Source of the DNA: Clarkia xantiana subsp. parviflora
Taxonomy: Eukaryota > Streptophyta > Magnoliopsida > Myrtales > Onagraceae
Direction of reading: 5' to 3'
Assembly: GCA_036873135.1 (NCBI GenBank)
Contig: JAPTYO010000007.1
Span: forward strand, 59,506,383 to 59,570,382
Length of the DNA: 64,000 nt
The position numbers and the translations under genes are program-made. Below the pieces are notes generated by a model, which did no database searches, was not told the DNA's origin, and saw only the letters and a program-made list of their open reading frames with translations. Shown piece by piece: positions 11,654-22,138 of this stretch (the stretch's first letter is position 1; each line of letters opens with the position of its first letter).

Positions 11654-12121
11654 TTACTCAAACAAGCTAGAGTTGATAGGAGAACATGAGATCTGATCGG
11701 GAACCGAGATCTTCTAAACATTACCCGCAACATGGCACGTGGACTCAAGGTTCGTTGATTATGTATGTAACAATCATTATATGAGCTTCTTTCTTCTTTA
11801 GTGTCCATTCTTAATAAACGTTACAATTTTGATTCTTTTGCAGGGAGTAGAGAATGTATACACCCAACCCAGCACCAACCTCTGCTATTCCAAACCATGA
11901 AGAGCGTTAAAAAGGGTCGATTGAGAGATGTGGATTACCCATTTGTCGGAAACCACTTTCAGCAGGGCAGGTCGGTTTCACCTTTCCATAATATAACCCA
12001 ACAAATCATTACAGCTCATCTTATAATGACTTTAGTACTTATTGCATGAATTTCAAATTGTAGGCCGCTATATGATATATAATATTTGTGGTTGGAGGTA
12101 CAAAACGCCACAAATTCGGGA
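11654..12121 (+). pseudogene. VPS45: VPS45 (Sec1/Munc18 family) pseudogene fragment
   Basis: Three exon remnants with intact splice borders: 11654-11749 reads LLKQARVDRRT*DLIGNRD then LLNITRNMARGLK; 11844-11970 reads GVENVYTQ and, after a frame change, HQPLLFQTMKS, GRLRDVDYPF and GNHFQQGR; 12064-12121 reads a shifted IFVVGGT then QNATNSG. These are hallmark strings of plant VPS45, the SM protein that works with trans-Golgi syntaxins. Defects: a TGA in exon one, extra bases after GVENVYTQ, a frameshift and a deletion in the third piece. Introns (11750-11843, 11971-12063) remain, so it arose by DNA duplication or transposon capture and not by reverse transcription. Only the C-terminal part is present. 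Confidence 0.85.
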
Positions 12122-12819
12122 GACTGTTTTCTACTTGATGCTTACATGACAAAAATGATTGAGGTGCCTGCAGAGTTGCACGACAGTACTGTACCAGGAT
12201 GTTACAAAGTAATAAATCACACATGCATGCATATATAATAATATAATGGCCGAATGCACCTACATAGACCTCTTTTTGAACATCTAAGTTAAATATTTGT
12301 AATTGATGTGATGCTCAATGAAACCATCAATTGTGTCCTGTCTGATCTTTGCATAATCAAGTCGATCTGATATCATAACTGTTATGAATCAAACTTAATA
12401 CATTTCAATTAAAATCTAATGCGAGGGTTTTTGTTGTTTGCATTTCCTCTCTATTAAGCTTAATGCAGCGAGTTCATATTAATAATTTATTCGAAACGTG
12501 ACATAGATAAGATGAAATTTTTAGCTAAAAAAGATGGAATGAATTATGGAAGCCGTTACATTTGGAGTTCAAATTAAGTAATGATATTAACGTTCGGAAT
12601 TGTTGTAGAGAGCGATGATATCGGGAGTGGCAAATGAGGTGCAAGAGAGGAATATGAGGAAAGGACATGGAGAAGAAGTTCTAGCAGCTTCCATCTCACA
12701 TGTACATACATTTCAATTAATAATTAATTAATCATGTTGAGGTGCTAGCTGTTTTCTAAAAAAGAAGAAGATTAATGTCTACATTACAATGAAGTGAGGT
12801 TCAATTGTTGAAATATATA
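12122..12819. other. Mostly empty, one exon-like stretch
   Basis: AT-rich. At about 12609-12690 a TTGTAG acceptor-like string is followed by a clean plus-strand frame (AMISGVANEVQERNMRKG, then HGEEVLAASI) that ends at 12728. I do not recognise it. It could be an exon carried along with the VPS45 fragment. Confidence 0.3.
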
Positions 12820-13344
12820 GGGTTAACGGGTCTTTTGGTCCATGATGTTTGACAACTTTTGGGTTTTGGTTAATGATATTATTTTTTTACCTAGTTTTGG
12901 TACCATATGTTTGCTGATTTTTTCTAGGTTTAGTCTAACCGTTACATTTCGTCCATTTTTTGACATGTTCAAGTCATGTGATCCACTCTAAACTTTAAAT
13001 TTAGTCCCTCTAATACTTTCTTAACCTTTTTTTTGTTCAATTTAGTCCCGAAGTTTCAAATTGACCCCAATTGGACAATAGGTCCAATTGAATTTTTGAA
13101 ACTTCGGGACTAAATTGAACCAAAAAAAGGTTAGGAAAGTATTAGAGGGACTAAATTGAACAAAATTGAAAGTTTAGGGTGGATCACGTGACTTGTACAT
13201 ATAAAAAAATGGACGGAATGTAACGGTTAGACCAAAATTAGAAAAAATCTACAAACATATAGTACCAAAACTAGGTAAAAAAAAACATCATTGACCAAAA
13301 CCCAAAAGTTGTCAAACATCATGAACCAAAAGACTTGTTAACCC
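12820..13344. mobile_element. Mutator-like foldback element (MITE) with 9-bp TSD
   Basis: A 525-bp near-palindrome: it starts GGGTTAACGGGTCTTTTGG and ends with the imperfect reverse complement ...GACTTGTTAACCC. Arms are about 240-250 bp each and meet near 13070-13085. Direct repeats AAATATATA lie exactly outside (12811-12819 and 13345-13353). A 9-bp duplication with long inverted repeats is typical of Mutator-like elements. It has no coding capacity. Confidence 0.9.
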
Positions 13345-13416
13345 AAATATATATGTTGATCTGAACTCTCTATCATCGTCGGTACTTGCATATACACGTG
13401 AAAATGCAGTTTATGT

Positions 13417-14237
13417 CAGGGGTGAGCAGAAAGCCCGATAGCCCGAAAAACCCGACCCGAGCCCGTCCCGAAAATAGCCCGATCCCGTTCGGGCGGGATT
13501 TTTTTTGCCCAGTCGGGCTCGGGCTTTTTTTTTAAAGTCCCGAAAAGGCCCGATCCCGCCCGAAATTTTCATTTAACTACAGTTAATATTTTAACTTTAC
13601 CTTAGTTAAAACAGAAAACCCTAGACCTAAATTTTATTCCAGCGGCGCCTCATCACATCAGTTCAGCCATTCTTCTCATCTCTGTGACTGCCTGGTCTCT
13701 CTCTCGCTGTTTACCTCTCTGGCACTCTCTCTGTCTCTCGACTTCAACAAGACAACGGTCGGCGACTGGACCAAGGGCGTCGGACAGCAAGGGCCAAGGG
13801 CGTTGGCGAGGGACGGCGACTCGGCTGCGAGGGACGGCGACTCGGCCGGCCAAGGGCGTTGGCGAGGGACCAAGGGAGAAGACTCGCCGGCGAGGTACGA
13901 CTCTAACTCCTAACTCGATTGATTATTGTCCTTTGTCCGTTCAAATATGTTCTTCAAATATGTTCTTATTTCTGATTAAATTTGCCGATTAATTCCATGT
14001 TTGAATTTTTTTTTTGAAATGGATTAATTCCATGTTTGAATTTTTTTTTTTTTTTTTTCAGAATTTTTCGTTGAAATTCGGGCTAGCCCGAGCCCGAGTC
14101 CCGAAGTCCCGGCTCGGGCGGGCCACTCGCCTTATTTTCGGGCTCGAGCTCGGGCTCGGGCTAAAAATTAGTTGCCCGAAATTTTCGGGCTCGGGCTCGG
14201 GTAAAAGCCCGCCCGTCCCGGCCCGAGCTCACCCCTA
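13417..14237. mobile_element. Non-autonomous hAT element with 8-bp TSD
   Basis: Ends are CAGGGGTGAGC and GCTCACCCCTA, with the 8-bp repeat GTTTATGT outside (13409-13416, 14238-14245). Sub-terminal regions are full of GCCCGA/TCGGGC in both orientations, as in many plant hAT elements. The middle (about 13630-13900) is GC-richer and leader-like, followed by poly-T runs. No transposase is seen. Confidence 0.9.
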
Positions 14238-14610
14238 GTTTATGTAATACATCATATTATTTAGATTGTGTTATAATCTGATTTTTGGACTATCCTAAAG
14301 CAATGTCTATATAGTTGCTCATGTAAGAGTATTAATAGGACTCTAATTACTTAAGGAAAAGATAATATATATTTATATACGTGAAAATTCATATTCATCT
14401 ATTATATAATGGCCGAAGGCCATTTTGTAACCGCCAAATTTCGATATGATTATCTATATTACTAAGGCAGAACTTGGTTTTACACAAATACCCTTCTGAA
14501 TATTAGCTGAATTAATTAATGTAATCAATTAACGTAGGGTTTTGTAGTAATTTATTATTTCTAAATATTTGAAGAAAAAACATTACAAACTGTCACTACA
14601 AAGAATCGAA

Positions 14611-14876
14611 CCTATGATTTAATGCATAAAGCCACACATCTTTACCATCTATGCTAATAAAGTATTTACTACTCTCTTAATACTTAATTTTATTAAACGG
14701 TTCGAATACTAAAATTAACTTAAATTGTGAAAAAAAAAAAAATTATATCAAGTTTAAATATAATCTAAAAATTTAAAATAAATTCTAGATGGACCGAGAG
14801 AAAAAAAAAATCATCAGAATCGCATGATGATCATGTTTTAAAATTTAACTAACAATATTAATGTATTTCTAATGCA
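14611..14876 (+). repeat. Internal direct repeat, copy 1
   Basis: It runs from CTATGATTTAATGCATAAA to TTAATGTATTTCTAAT and matches 15353-15608 with scattered substitutions and small indels, including the shared CTAGATGGACCGAGAG. Confidence 0.8.
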
Positions 14877-15352
14877 TATCGTTGTAAGTTCATGATGATA
14901 CGTTAAGAACCAATATTATTAATACATTTTCACGAATAAATGATATGATACAAATCATGATTTATTGTTGAAAAGTGGTTCTTTGATTTTCCTTTTCCAC
15001 TTTTAGCGTATTTTTATTTATTTCAAAAAAATTTAATTGGTTTTGAATAGTGACATAAATATTAGCCCTACTATTATGTGCATATACATCTACAATTGCA
15101 AAATATAATCAAATTAACTTTTTCTTAATTGACTTAAGTGGTTTTTCCTAATGTGTATATTAATATTAAATATACTGGTATATGCTAGAAGTGTGTGTAT
15201 TGTCGTCTTGGGACATAATGAGTCTGGCTTTATGAAATTACAAATGCATCATTAGTTCTGATAATATAAGAATAGAACTTGATTAAAAAAAAATCACGCA
15301 CCAAGGGATTCTTTGCTGTTCAACGGAAAATGAGCAAAAACATATACCCACC

Positions 15353-15608
15353 TACGATTTAATGCATAAAAGCCATACGTCTTTACCATATATATATGCT
15401 AATAAACTTTTGTTACTATCTTAATACTTAATTGTATTAACTGGTTCCGAATACTGAAATTCACTTAAATTGTGAAAAAAAAATATTATATCAAGTTTAA
15501 AAATAATCTAAAAATTTAAAATAAATACTAGATGGACCGAGAGAAAAAATTATCGGAATCGCATGATCATGTTTGGAAATTTAACTAATAATATTAATGT
15601 ATTTCTAA
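15353..15608 (+). repeat. Internal direct repeat, copy 2
   Basis: Second copy of the segment at 14611-14876, shorter in its homopolymer runs. It is followed by AAATCACGCAG, whose near twin AAATCACGCAC occurs at about 15292. Confidence 0.8.
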
Positions 15609-15774
15609 TAAAATCACGCAGGTATCTAGTATATAATAAAATAAGTTGTAAAATACTTGCTGCATCATAGGTCTAAAATTAAGCAAGTTGGAACATAATT
15701 TCAATTTTTACATACATATTAACGTTTATAGTTTAGCAGGTTGCCCCACGCAGTTCGCGAAGTCAGGGCCTAGT

Positions 15775-16218
15775 TATTATAATAAACGAAGTATTTTAAA
15801 GCGTATTCATTTTATTATTTTCAGCTGCATGGTGCACTGGATTAGTATCAGATAATTCCTTGCAAATTTCTGCTTTATATCAGATAATAATTAATAATGT
15901 TATTGGGTTAAACACAATAGAGAGGGTCATACTAGGAAATCCTAATATTTCACATACACTTTGTAAAGAACGGTTTGAACGTAGGGCGCAACTAGTAGTG
16001 TGTGTTCATAATCATCATCATCATCATCAATTGTTAAAAGCAAACAGGCAGGCGATCTCACCATAAAGAAAACACTACTTCTTCATTCACTTCAGAGAAC
16101 ACCTCCGACAGTCATTCACCTATGCGTCTTCCATTCCTACTGACAGTAAATAGTCGTTTTGTTTTTACATTATAATCTAAGATCAATCGATGTTGTTTAC
16201 AATAAGAATGTTTCATTT
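15775..16218. other. 3' flank of the DUF6737-like gene
   Basis: No gene. It probably contains the 3' untranslated region of the minus-strand gene ending at 16219. A CAT trinucleotide run lies at about 16011-16028. Confidence 0.4.
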
Positions 16219-18174
16219 TCATCGACTATTCGTAAAACCAAACGTGTCTTCCGCGCCTTTTTTCACCCGCTTTCTTCGTTCAGCAATCATCTCTGTATAT
16301 GCCTGAAACAATTTTTTTTTTAAAGCTTAAACATTGATAGCATGCTTGTTGCTTAATATTCAAAACTGCAGAGAGGAACACACACTCCTTCCTGGACACC
16401 TTTATATTATAATTATTATCAATAAATAGATGAGGTTTACTTACATACTATGAATCCACACAAACACTAAACCAGCAAGTCCAACTGACCAAATTAAAGT
16501 ATACCAACAAATCATTCACACAGGCACATATATATTTATATTGCTAGTCTCGATAAATTATACCTATCGGGGAACTTGATCCAACATTAAAACTGACAGT
16601 CTCTAGCCTAGAGCTTTGAGTTAGTCATCTGAAACCCCAGAATTTCCAATACAGAAGAAAGAAGCATAACCCAGTTATTTATTTTTCAGGTATATATTAT
16701 ATATATACTTGAGATAACATGATTTTAGCTCAGCCAAGGAATGGTCTTCCTTTTAGACTAGACTGTTCGGTGTCTCTTACCCTTACACTATATATCTAAG
16801 TGGGTTTTTCCCTAATTATTCACAAAACTTGAAAAAGTAAATGCTCATACATAGGTTGTACTTGTAATAAATATTACCTTAGGATAAGAATAGAGAAAGA
16901 TGTACCACCACGTGCAAATTAGTACTGCAATCACTGCTGTAACTACCACTGAGCGCAGAACGAGCCAGCTAGAAGTAACAATTGATACTCCAGTCACTGT
17001 TATTGTCCAAGGCTGACACCTGCCAAAATATAAGTATACCATTACTAGATAATGTAATCGGATGATATATCTGGGAATAGGATTTCAGAAACGAACATTG
17101 AGCATTGTAAGCTAAAGGCATAGCAGTGGGCTAGAAATATTTGCAACAGGTTTAACCAAAAGTAAAATATGACAAGTTACAAAGAGCACTACATGAAATG
17201 AGAGAAAATATACTCTTCTCAAATAGGAAACCGAACTTAAGTAGTAAAGACTAATTAAGGAGTGAACAAAGAGAGAACGGTCAATGAAACTGAATATGAA
17301 TATGTAGAAATTTTCGTTAGAGTTGTCGGACACTTGAGTAGTAAAGACAGAGAGGACCAACAGGATTCAGTGCATCCATATGATTTCTTACAATTCCAAC
17401 AGGATATCTTAGAGTGTTTTGGGAGTCGTCATGTCTGTGACATAGCAAGAATTGCATGGATTTGATTCTGGTGTGAAAGAACAATAACATGCCGACAGTA
17501 AAGATAAGCTTTGCAAAGAGTCAATGGAAGAAGAAGAGACATCAAGAGGCTTGGATAAAATCCATACAGAGATGGATAGATAGATAGATAGAAGAAACAA
17601 AACATAACTGTAAATTAAAGATAACGCAAAAGCAATCATATCCACCAGACCAGATAAACTGGTTGTTTGAGTAAGGCAAATAAAGATATCTGACCAAAAC
17701 TAACATTACATACAAACTAAAGAGAAAGGAAACTAGCTAGGATCACAACAAATCAAGGATTCTTCTATCACCCATGGGAGGAGGTTTATTTACAATATAC
17801 AGCCAAGTTAGGATAAGGGAACAGAGCATATTACACAAAAACGAGGTCATGGTAATGGAAATTGCTGCAACTCTATATATAATATAAAGGAAATTGAAGG
17901 CTGACCATGAGGGTTTGGTGTCCCAGACAGATTCGTACTCTGGGGAGAGGTAATTGAGATAAGCATCCATATCGTCGATTACGCCGTCTTCGTCCATGAA
18001 TTTTGACTGCTCATCATCCCTCCTCCTAACATTTAACGATGAAACTTCCAACCTCCTCCCACCTAATAATTTGTTGGAGGTCGATGCACAGATGAGTGCT
18101 GGCAAGGAGGAATTCACATGGCCGCTTCGGAGTTTCAATGAACACAACAACGGCACAACACCAACTGTTCCCAT
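16219..18174 (-). CDS. Small plastid-type membrane protein, DUF6737-like, three exons
   Basis: Exons 18174-17906, 17019-16878 and 16302-16219 join in phase to 164 residues, with GT-AG introns of 886 and 575 bp. Residues 1 to about 50 (Ser, Leu, Arg-rich, few acidic) look like a chloroplast transit peptide. An acidic stretch follows (MDEDGVIDDMDAYLNYL). Across the first junction the family hallmark KPSWCQPWTI is rebuilt. Exon 2 encodes two hydrophobic helices ending WWYIFLYSYPK. Exon 3 gives AYTEMIAERRKRV and the tail GAEDTFGF, then TGA. From memory this pattern is shared by plants and cyanobacteria under the name DUF6737; biochemical function is unknown to me. No defect is visible, so it is probably active. 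Its upstream side carries a hAT nest starting 112 bp before the ATG. Confidence 0.85.
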
Positions 18175-18224
18175 TTCTGCCTGCCTGCTTCTTCAACTCC
18201 GACGACAACAATAAGAGAATACCC

Positions 18225-18250
18225 ACCCCTACTCTCGCGACCGTTTGTTT
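18225..18250. repeat. 26-bp direct repeat, left copy
   Basis: ACCCCTACTCTCGCGACCGT plus TTGTTT, identical to 21221-21246. The pair brackets the hAT nest. Without the insertions the copies would start only about 62 bp apart, so they are probably an old local duplication in the 5' region of the DUF6737-like gene. Confidence 0.85.
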
Positions 18251-18286
18251 TACAGATAATACCCATTTCACATATTCCAACTTCTA

Positions 18287-18859
18287 AGATGGCAACGGGA
18301 CCCCGCGGGCCCCCGACCCGGTTTTGACCCGCCGACCCGCGGGTCACGGGTCGGGGCGGAGGCGGGTCCGGGTCTAGAGACCCGGGGCTCCGTAGACCCG
18401 CCCCGAAATGCATATATATATAATTTTTTTAAAATTTTTTTTATGTTAATTTGATGTAACATTTACTAAATAATATGGTTAATATAGTACCTATATAAAT
18501 ATAACATGGACCAAATTACAAATATTTGTATATTTAGATTATTATGAATTGTTAATTTGGTGTTTGGATTTGAATTTGTATTTGTAATGAATTTGATTTG
18601 TTTGTTGTTTATATTTGATTGGTGTTAGATTTGTGTTTTGAATTTATATATAATGTAATATATTGACAAAAAAAATTGTATTTAATATTGAAAAGTGAAA
18701 AAAAAATTGTTCACATGACGGGGTTGGTCGGGGCCCCGCGGGATTGCTGACCCGACCCGACCCGGAAGGTTCATTTGGCCGGGGCCGGGTCAGCCAGGCC
18801 GACCTGCAGGGCGGGTCCGGGGATGCGAAAACCCGCCCCGACCGCCCCGTTGCCATCCT
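18287..18859. mobile_element. hAT MITE, ACTTCTA duplication
   Basis: Ends AGATGGCAACGGG and CCCGTTGCCATCCT are inverted repeats (one base missing on the left). ACTTCTA stands directly outside both ends (18280-18286, 18860-18866). Terminal parts are rich in GACCCG/CGGGTC in both orientations; the middle is AT-rich. It is non-coding. The left end lies 112 bp upstream of the ATG of the minus-strand gene at 18174. Confidence 0.85.
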
Positions 18860-19119
18860 ACTTCTAGCCAGTGTTATCAAAACCGGACCGGCAGTCCGAC
18901 CGGGTTCGAACCGGAACCGGTGCCTCTGACGGTCCGGTTCGAGTAAATCCGGAGGATGTAAGCGAACCCGGTTCGATATCCGGTTTTTCTGTAAACCGGT
19001 CGGTTTTAGCGGACCGGACGGTCCTCCGGTTCACCGGTTCCTAAGTTTCCTTCCTCCCTCCAAGCTCTAAAGTGAACAGAATGTCCTTCCTTGCAAAAAC
19101 ATGACCTAAATCTCCTTCC

Positions 19120-19440
19120 TTGCTTTCTCCTTCTTTGCCTTGCATTGCTAAAGACTATATTAGTCACCTCCTCCAACTAAGATCAGAGCTTTTCATTCTC
19201 CATCTCAAAATCTTTATAATTTCAATTTCAACTAAAATCACCAACAAGCTACTAACTGTCCTCGGGCGAGAGATTCTTGCAGTTGCAGAGATGGAGAATC
19301 TAGATTACAGCAGGTCCCGAAGCTCCATGACTCTGACGGGAAGAATGAACTCACCGGAACTTCGAGATTTCCCGAATCCAGCTCCGGAGATGGCTTCCGG
19401 ACATCTCTTGTGCTCCGAAGTGGCATCACCTTGTCGGTGA
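19120..19440 (+). other. Unrecognised open frame inside the hAT
   Basis: 106 codons, with an internal Met at about 19291 giving MENLDYSRSRSSMTLTGR and then a Ser/Pro-rich tail. The upstream stretch looks like a leader. It could be the first exon of a captured host gene or of the transposase. I do not recognise it. Confidence 0.25.
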
Positions 19441-19585
19441 TTGAGATAGCTCCGTCACGTGACGAGCGTAGTAGAATTGAAGATGACTAGAGAGAGAGGT
19501 TAGAAGAAGAAGAAGAACGGCTGTGTGAGAATTAGAATTAGGATGGCTGTGTTTGTTAGGGAAACATGAGTGTTTAGCTTTTTTG

Positions 19586-20976
19586 TAGGCTTGGGCAAAA
19601 AAACCGGTCCGGCCGGACTGGTTCGGAACCGGACCGTTTGGAACCGTTCCGGAGTGGACCGGTCCAAATTGGACTGGTTTGCAACCCCTAAATTGGAACC
19701 AGTCCAAGGGGTATACAAAATCGGTCCAATAAACCAGTCCGGACCGGCCCGGTTTTGAACTGTTTTTATGTATAAAAAAAAATCGTTTTGAGTCAAAAAT
19801 TTTGACTGAGAGACATTTATTATTTGGTTTACAGAGACCAGAGACATTTATCAATCCATCCCCAGCCCCAGGACGTTTTCTTTTTCTCCCCCAAGCTGTC
19901 TCTCTCTCTCTTAGTAAACTGCCCCTCCTCCCCGCCGCTAGCACTCGGTCGCCCGCCTCTCCGTCGCCCGCCTCCCCGCCGCCCGCCTCACCGCCGGCCG
20001 CTCTCTCTCCCCGATTGTCTCCAGTTCCTCTGCTCTGTCACTCATGGGTCCGCGGAAGAAGGTTAGAAATTTCAAATTAGGGTTTTGTTAATTTGGTGAA
20101 ATATGGTTTCAAAATTGAGATTTTGTTGTTCAATTAAGCTTATTAGGGATGAATTAGAGTTCTAAATAGTAATTAGAGTTCAAAATTAGAGTTTTTAAGT
20201 CGAATTAGGGTTTACAGATTTGGGGCTTTTTTAAATTAAGCATAGTAGTAGACATAGAAGGCTTAGGAAGTCTCAAAATTGAGATTTTGTTGTTCAATTA
20301 AGCTTATTAGGGATGAATTAGATTTCTTAATTAATTTTCTTGATCAATGTTGAATTATCTAATTTTGTTTATGTTCGTTTTGGATTTTTTGCAGCCTTCG
20401 GGAACGGGACCTTCCAGTTTTGAGAAGTGCAGTGGTGTTACTCTTACTGTTAGTTATGAATTTATGGATTGTGGTTTGTGTTATGGCTTGTGTTATGGAT
20501 TGTGTAGTGGCTTGTGACTTGTGTTATGGATTGTGGCATTGTGCAGTGGTGCAATGTGTGTTTTTTTTTCTGTTTTTTACATTTGTGCTATGGATTGTGG
20601 CATTGTGCAGTGATGTAGTATGTGTTTTCAGTTTTTCAGTTTTTTACTCTGTTATTCAGTTCTGTAAGTGTTGTATTTCAGTTCTGTAAGTTGGTTTGTT
20701 TTTAAAAAACCGGTTTTGGACCGGTTTTTTACTGGTTCGGTTTTTTTTGTGTGATAGAACCGGTCCGACATATGAAACCGGTCCAGGCCTTGTTTTTTAA
20801 AGAAATAGGCCAAAACCGGTTCAGAACCGGTTCTGCACCGGTTCTAACCAGACCAGTTTTTTTAGACCAACATAAGCCAATATAAAACCCTAGTCATTAC
20901 TGGACCGGACCGTTTAAAACAGTTCCAGTCCGGTTCGGAACCGGTCCAGGCCGGACCGTTCCAGTGCCCACCCCTA
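19586..20976 (+). mobile_element. Nested hAT element with a transposase first-exon remnant
   Basis: It starts TAGGCTTGGGCA and ends TGCCCACCCCTA. The flanks CTTTTTTG and CTTTTTAG agree at seven of eight bases. Its ends are rich in CCGGTCC/GGACCGG. Inside is a pyrimidine-rich leader (19870-20040), then ATGGGTCCGCGGAAGAAG at about 20044 with a GT donor. A TTTTTGCAG acceptor and CCTTCGGGAACGGGACC follow at 20395. This resembles the start of an Ac-like hAT transposase gene whose main exon has been deleted; that identification is inference. Confidence 0.7.
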
Positions 20977-21220
20977 CTTTTTAGGGCTAGTCTTTAGGGT
21001 TGGGCTTTGCTGGACAAAATATTGGGTTAAGATATGGGCTGGTTTTATAAATTTTAGTAAAATAAATAAATAGATAGTAAAAGGTATATAACCGGTCGAA
21101 CCCGGTTCGAAACAGGTCGGACCGGTCGAACCCGGTTCAAACTAGGTCGGACCGGTCGAACCGTGAACCGGCAGTCTTACCGGTTCGACGCCCGGTCCGG
21201 TTCTGATAACATTGCTTCTA

Positions 21221-21246
21221 ACCCCTACTCTCGCGACCGTTTGTTT
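21221..21246. repeat. 26-bp direct repeat, right copy
   Basis: Identical to 18225-18250 and directly right of the hAT nest. Confidence 0.85.
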
Positions 21247-21247
21247 C

Positions 21248-21407
21248 GGCTAAAATAATCGAGTTTATTTAAACTTGATTTTTCAGCCATTAGATTATGC
21301 ACGTGTAAAAAATACTTTTTATCTCTCCTCAATTATGGTTGATTCTCTCTCATAATCTAACGGCTAAGAAATCAAGTTTAAATAAACTCGACTGCATTTT
21401 AGGCAGC
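21248..21407. mobile_element. Short foldback MITE
   Basis: Arms 21259-21299 and 21351-21391 are 41-bp near-perfect reverse complements (core TCGAGTTTATTTAAACTTGA) around a 51-bp AT-rich centre. Outer CGGCTAAAAT and TTTTAGGCAGCC extend the symmetry. No certain target duplication was found, so the superfamily is open. Confidence 0.7.
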
Positions 21408-22138
21408 CACTTACAAATAATAATTTTACCAAAAAGTTTAAGATAAAATTATTTTAGTAAATAAAAGTTTGTTATGGCATAAACTAAAAACTTTTTCTAG
21501 TTTACTTTTTACTATTAGGGTTAATTATCAATATTGCTACTCGTTGGACTTTACATTTGAGTGCGCGACTTAAAGCTAAATTATCATTATCACATTATCA
21601 AATTTTATTAACGTGTTGTTTGCTAACTCTATCGTTTTTTTTTAAATCAAATTATAATTATATAAAGATATACTTTTTAAAATTACAAAACACACTAAAG
21701 TTCCACTACAATTTAAAAATAACAATGTCAATCATGTAAATCAAGAATTTTGAATTTGGTTTTGCCTTTATTAGAGAAACTGTTAAAACTGGACAAATTA
21801 TTGTTAACTTGATTTCTTCAAGTAAAGTTGTTGATATTTAATCAAACCTCATATTAAGAAGTCTTTCATCCCTCTCAAGTTCAAACTAGGAGTAGCTTCT
21901 CAATGGCTCACTCAATACCTACTCAGATGATGAAGATTATACAGTTGTTCAACCAACTATTACCACTCCAACTTTTAGCTATTTGAATGACATTCATCCC
22001 GCTATCAACTACCTAGATGACTGCACAAAAACAAATCATGATGGATAACGCTCCAAACATATACATTATATGGTCGTAAAGGCCTTAATACACATTATCT
22101 CGAGGCGTTACCTGGAAATACTCAACGCCCATACATGG
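21408..22138. other. No gene seen
   Basis: AT-rich up to about 21890. It is followed by a less AT-rich stretch with no convincing frame that leads into the LTR at 22139. Confidence 0.4.

Larger units (their letters stand above)
14453..15774 (+). mobile_element. Probable non-autonomous Helitron
   Basis: It starts TCTATATTACTAAGG after an A and ends GGGCCTAGT before a T, matching the Helitron rule (TC start, CTRRT end, A-T host site). A short GC-rich hairpin-like stretch, GCCCCACGCAGTTCGCG, lies about 15 bases before the end. There is no Rep/helicase. A segment of about 260 bp is present twice inside. A second CTAGT at 15627-15631 could be an older internal end. Confidence 0.55.
18869..21214. 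mobile_element. hAT element abutting the previous one, with a nested hAT
   Basis: Ends CAGTGTTATCAAAACCGG and CCGGTTCTGATAACATTG are imperfect inverted repeats. Flanks are CTTCTAGC (18861-18868) and CTTCTAAC (21215-21222), seven of eight bases alike. Sub-termini hold many GGTTCGAACCGG-like repeats. The interior is split by a second hAT (19586-20976). No transposase reading frame of useful length survives. Confidence 0.8.

Noticed and set aside
17996..18287. Plus-strand frames over the DUF6737-like first exon
   Set aside because: Shadows of the minus-strand exon, which has family motifs and correct splice sites.
19824..20080. Pro/Ser-rich frames on the plus strand
   Set aside because: A pyrimidine-rich leader of the nested hAT; both overlapping frames are equally open, as expected of CT/CCG repeats.
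20420..20689. 89-codon plus-strand frame rich in Val, Cys and Phe
   Set aside because: It is a translation of TGTGGATTGTG-type low-complexity DNA inside a hAT element.
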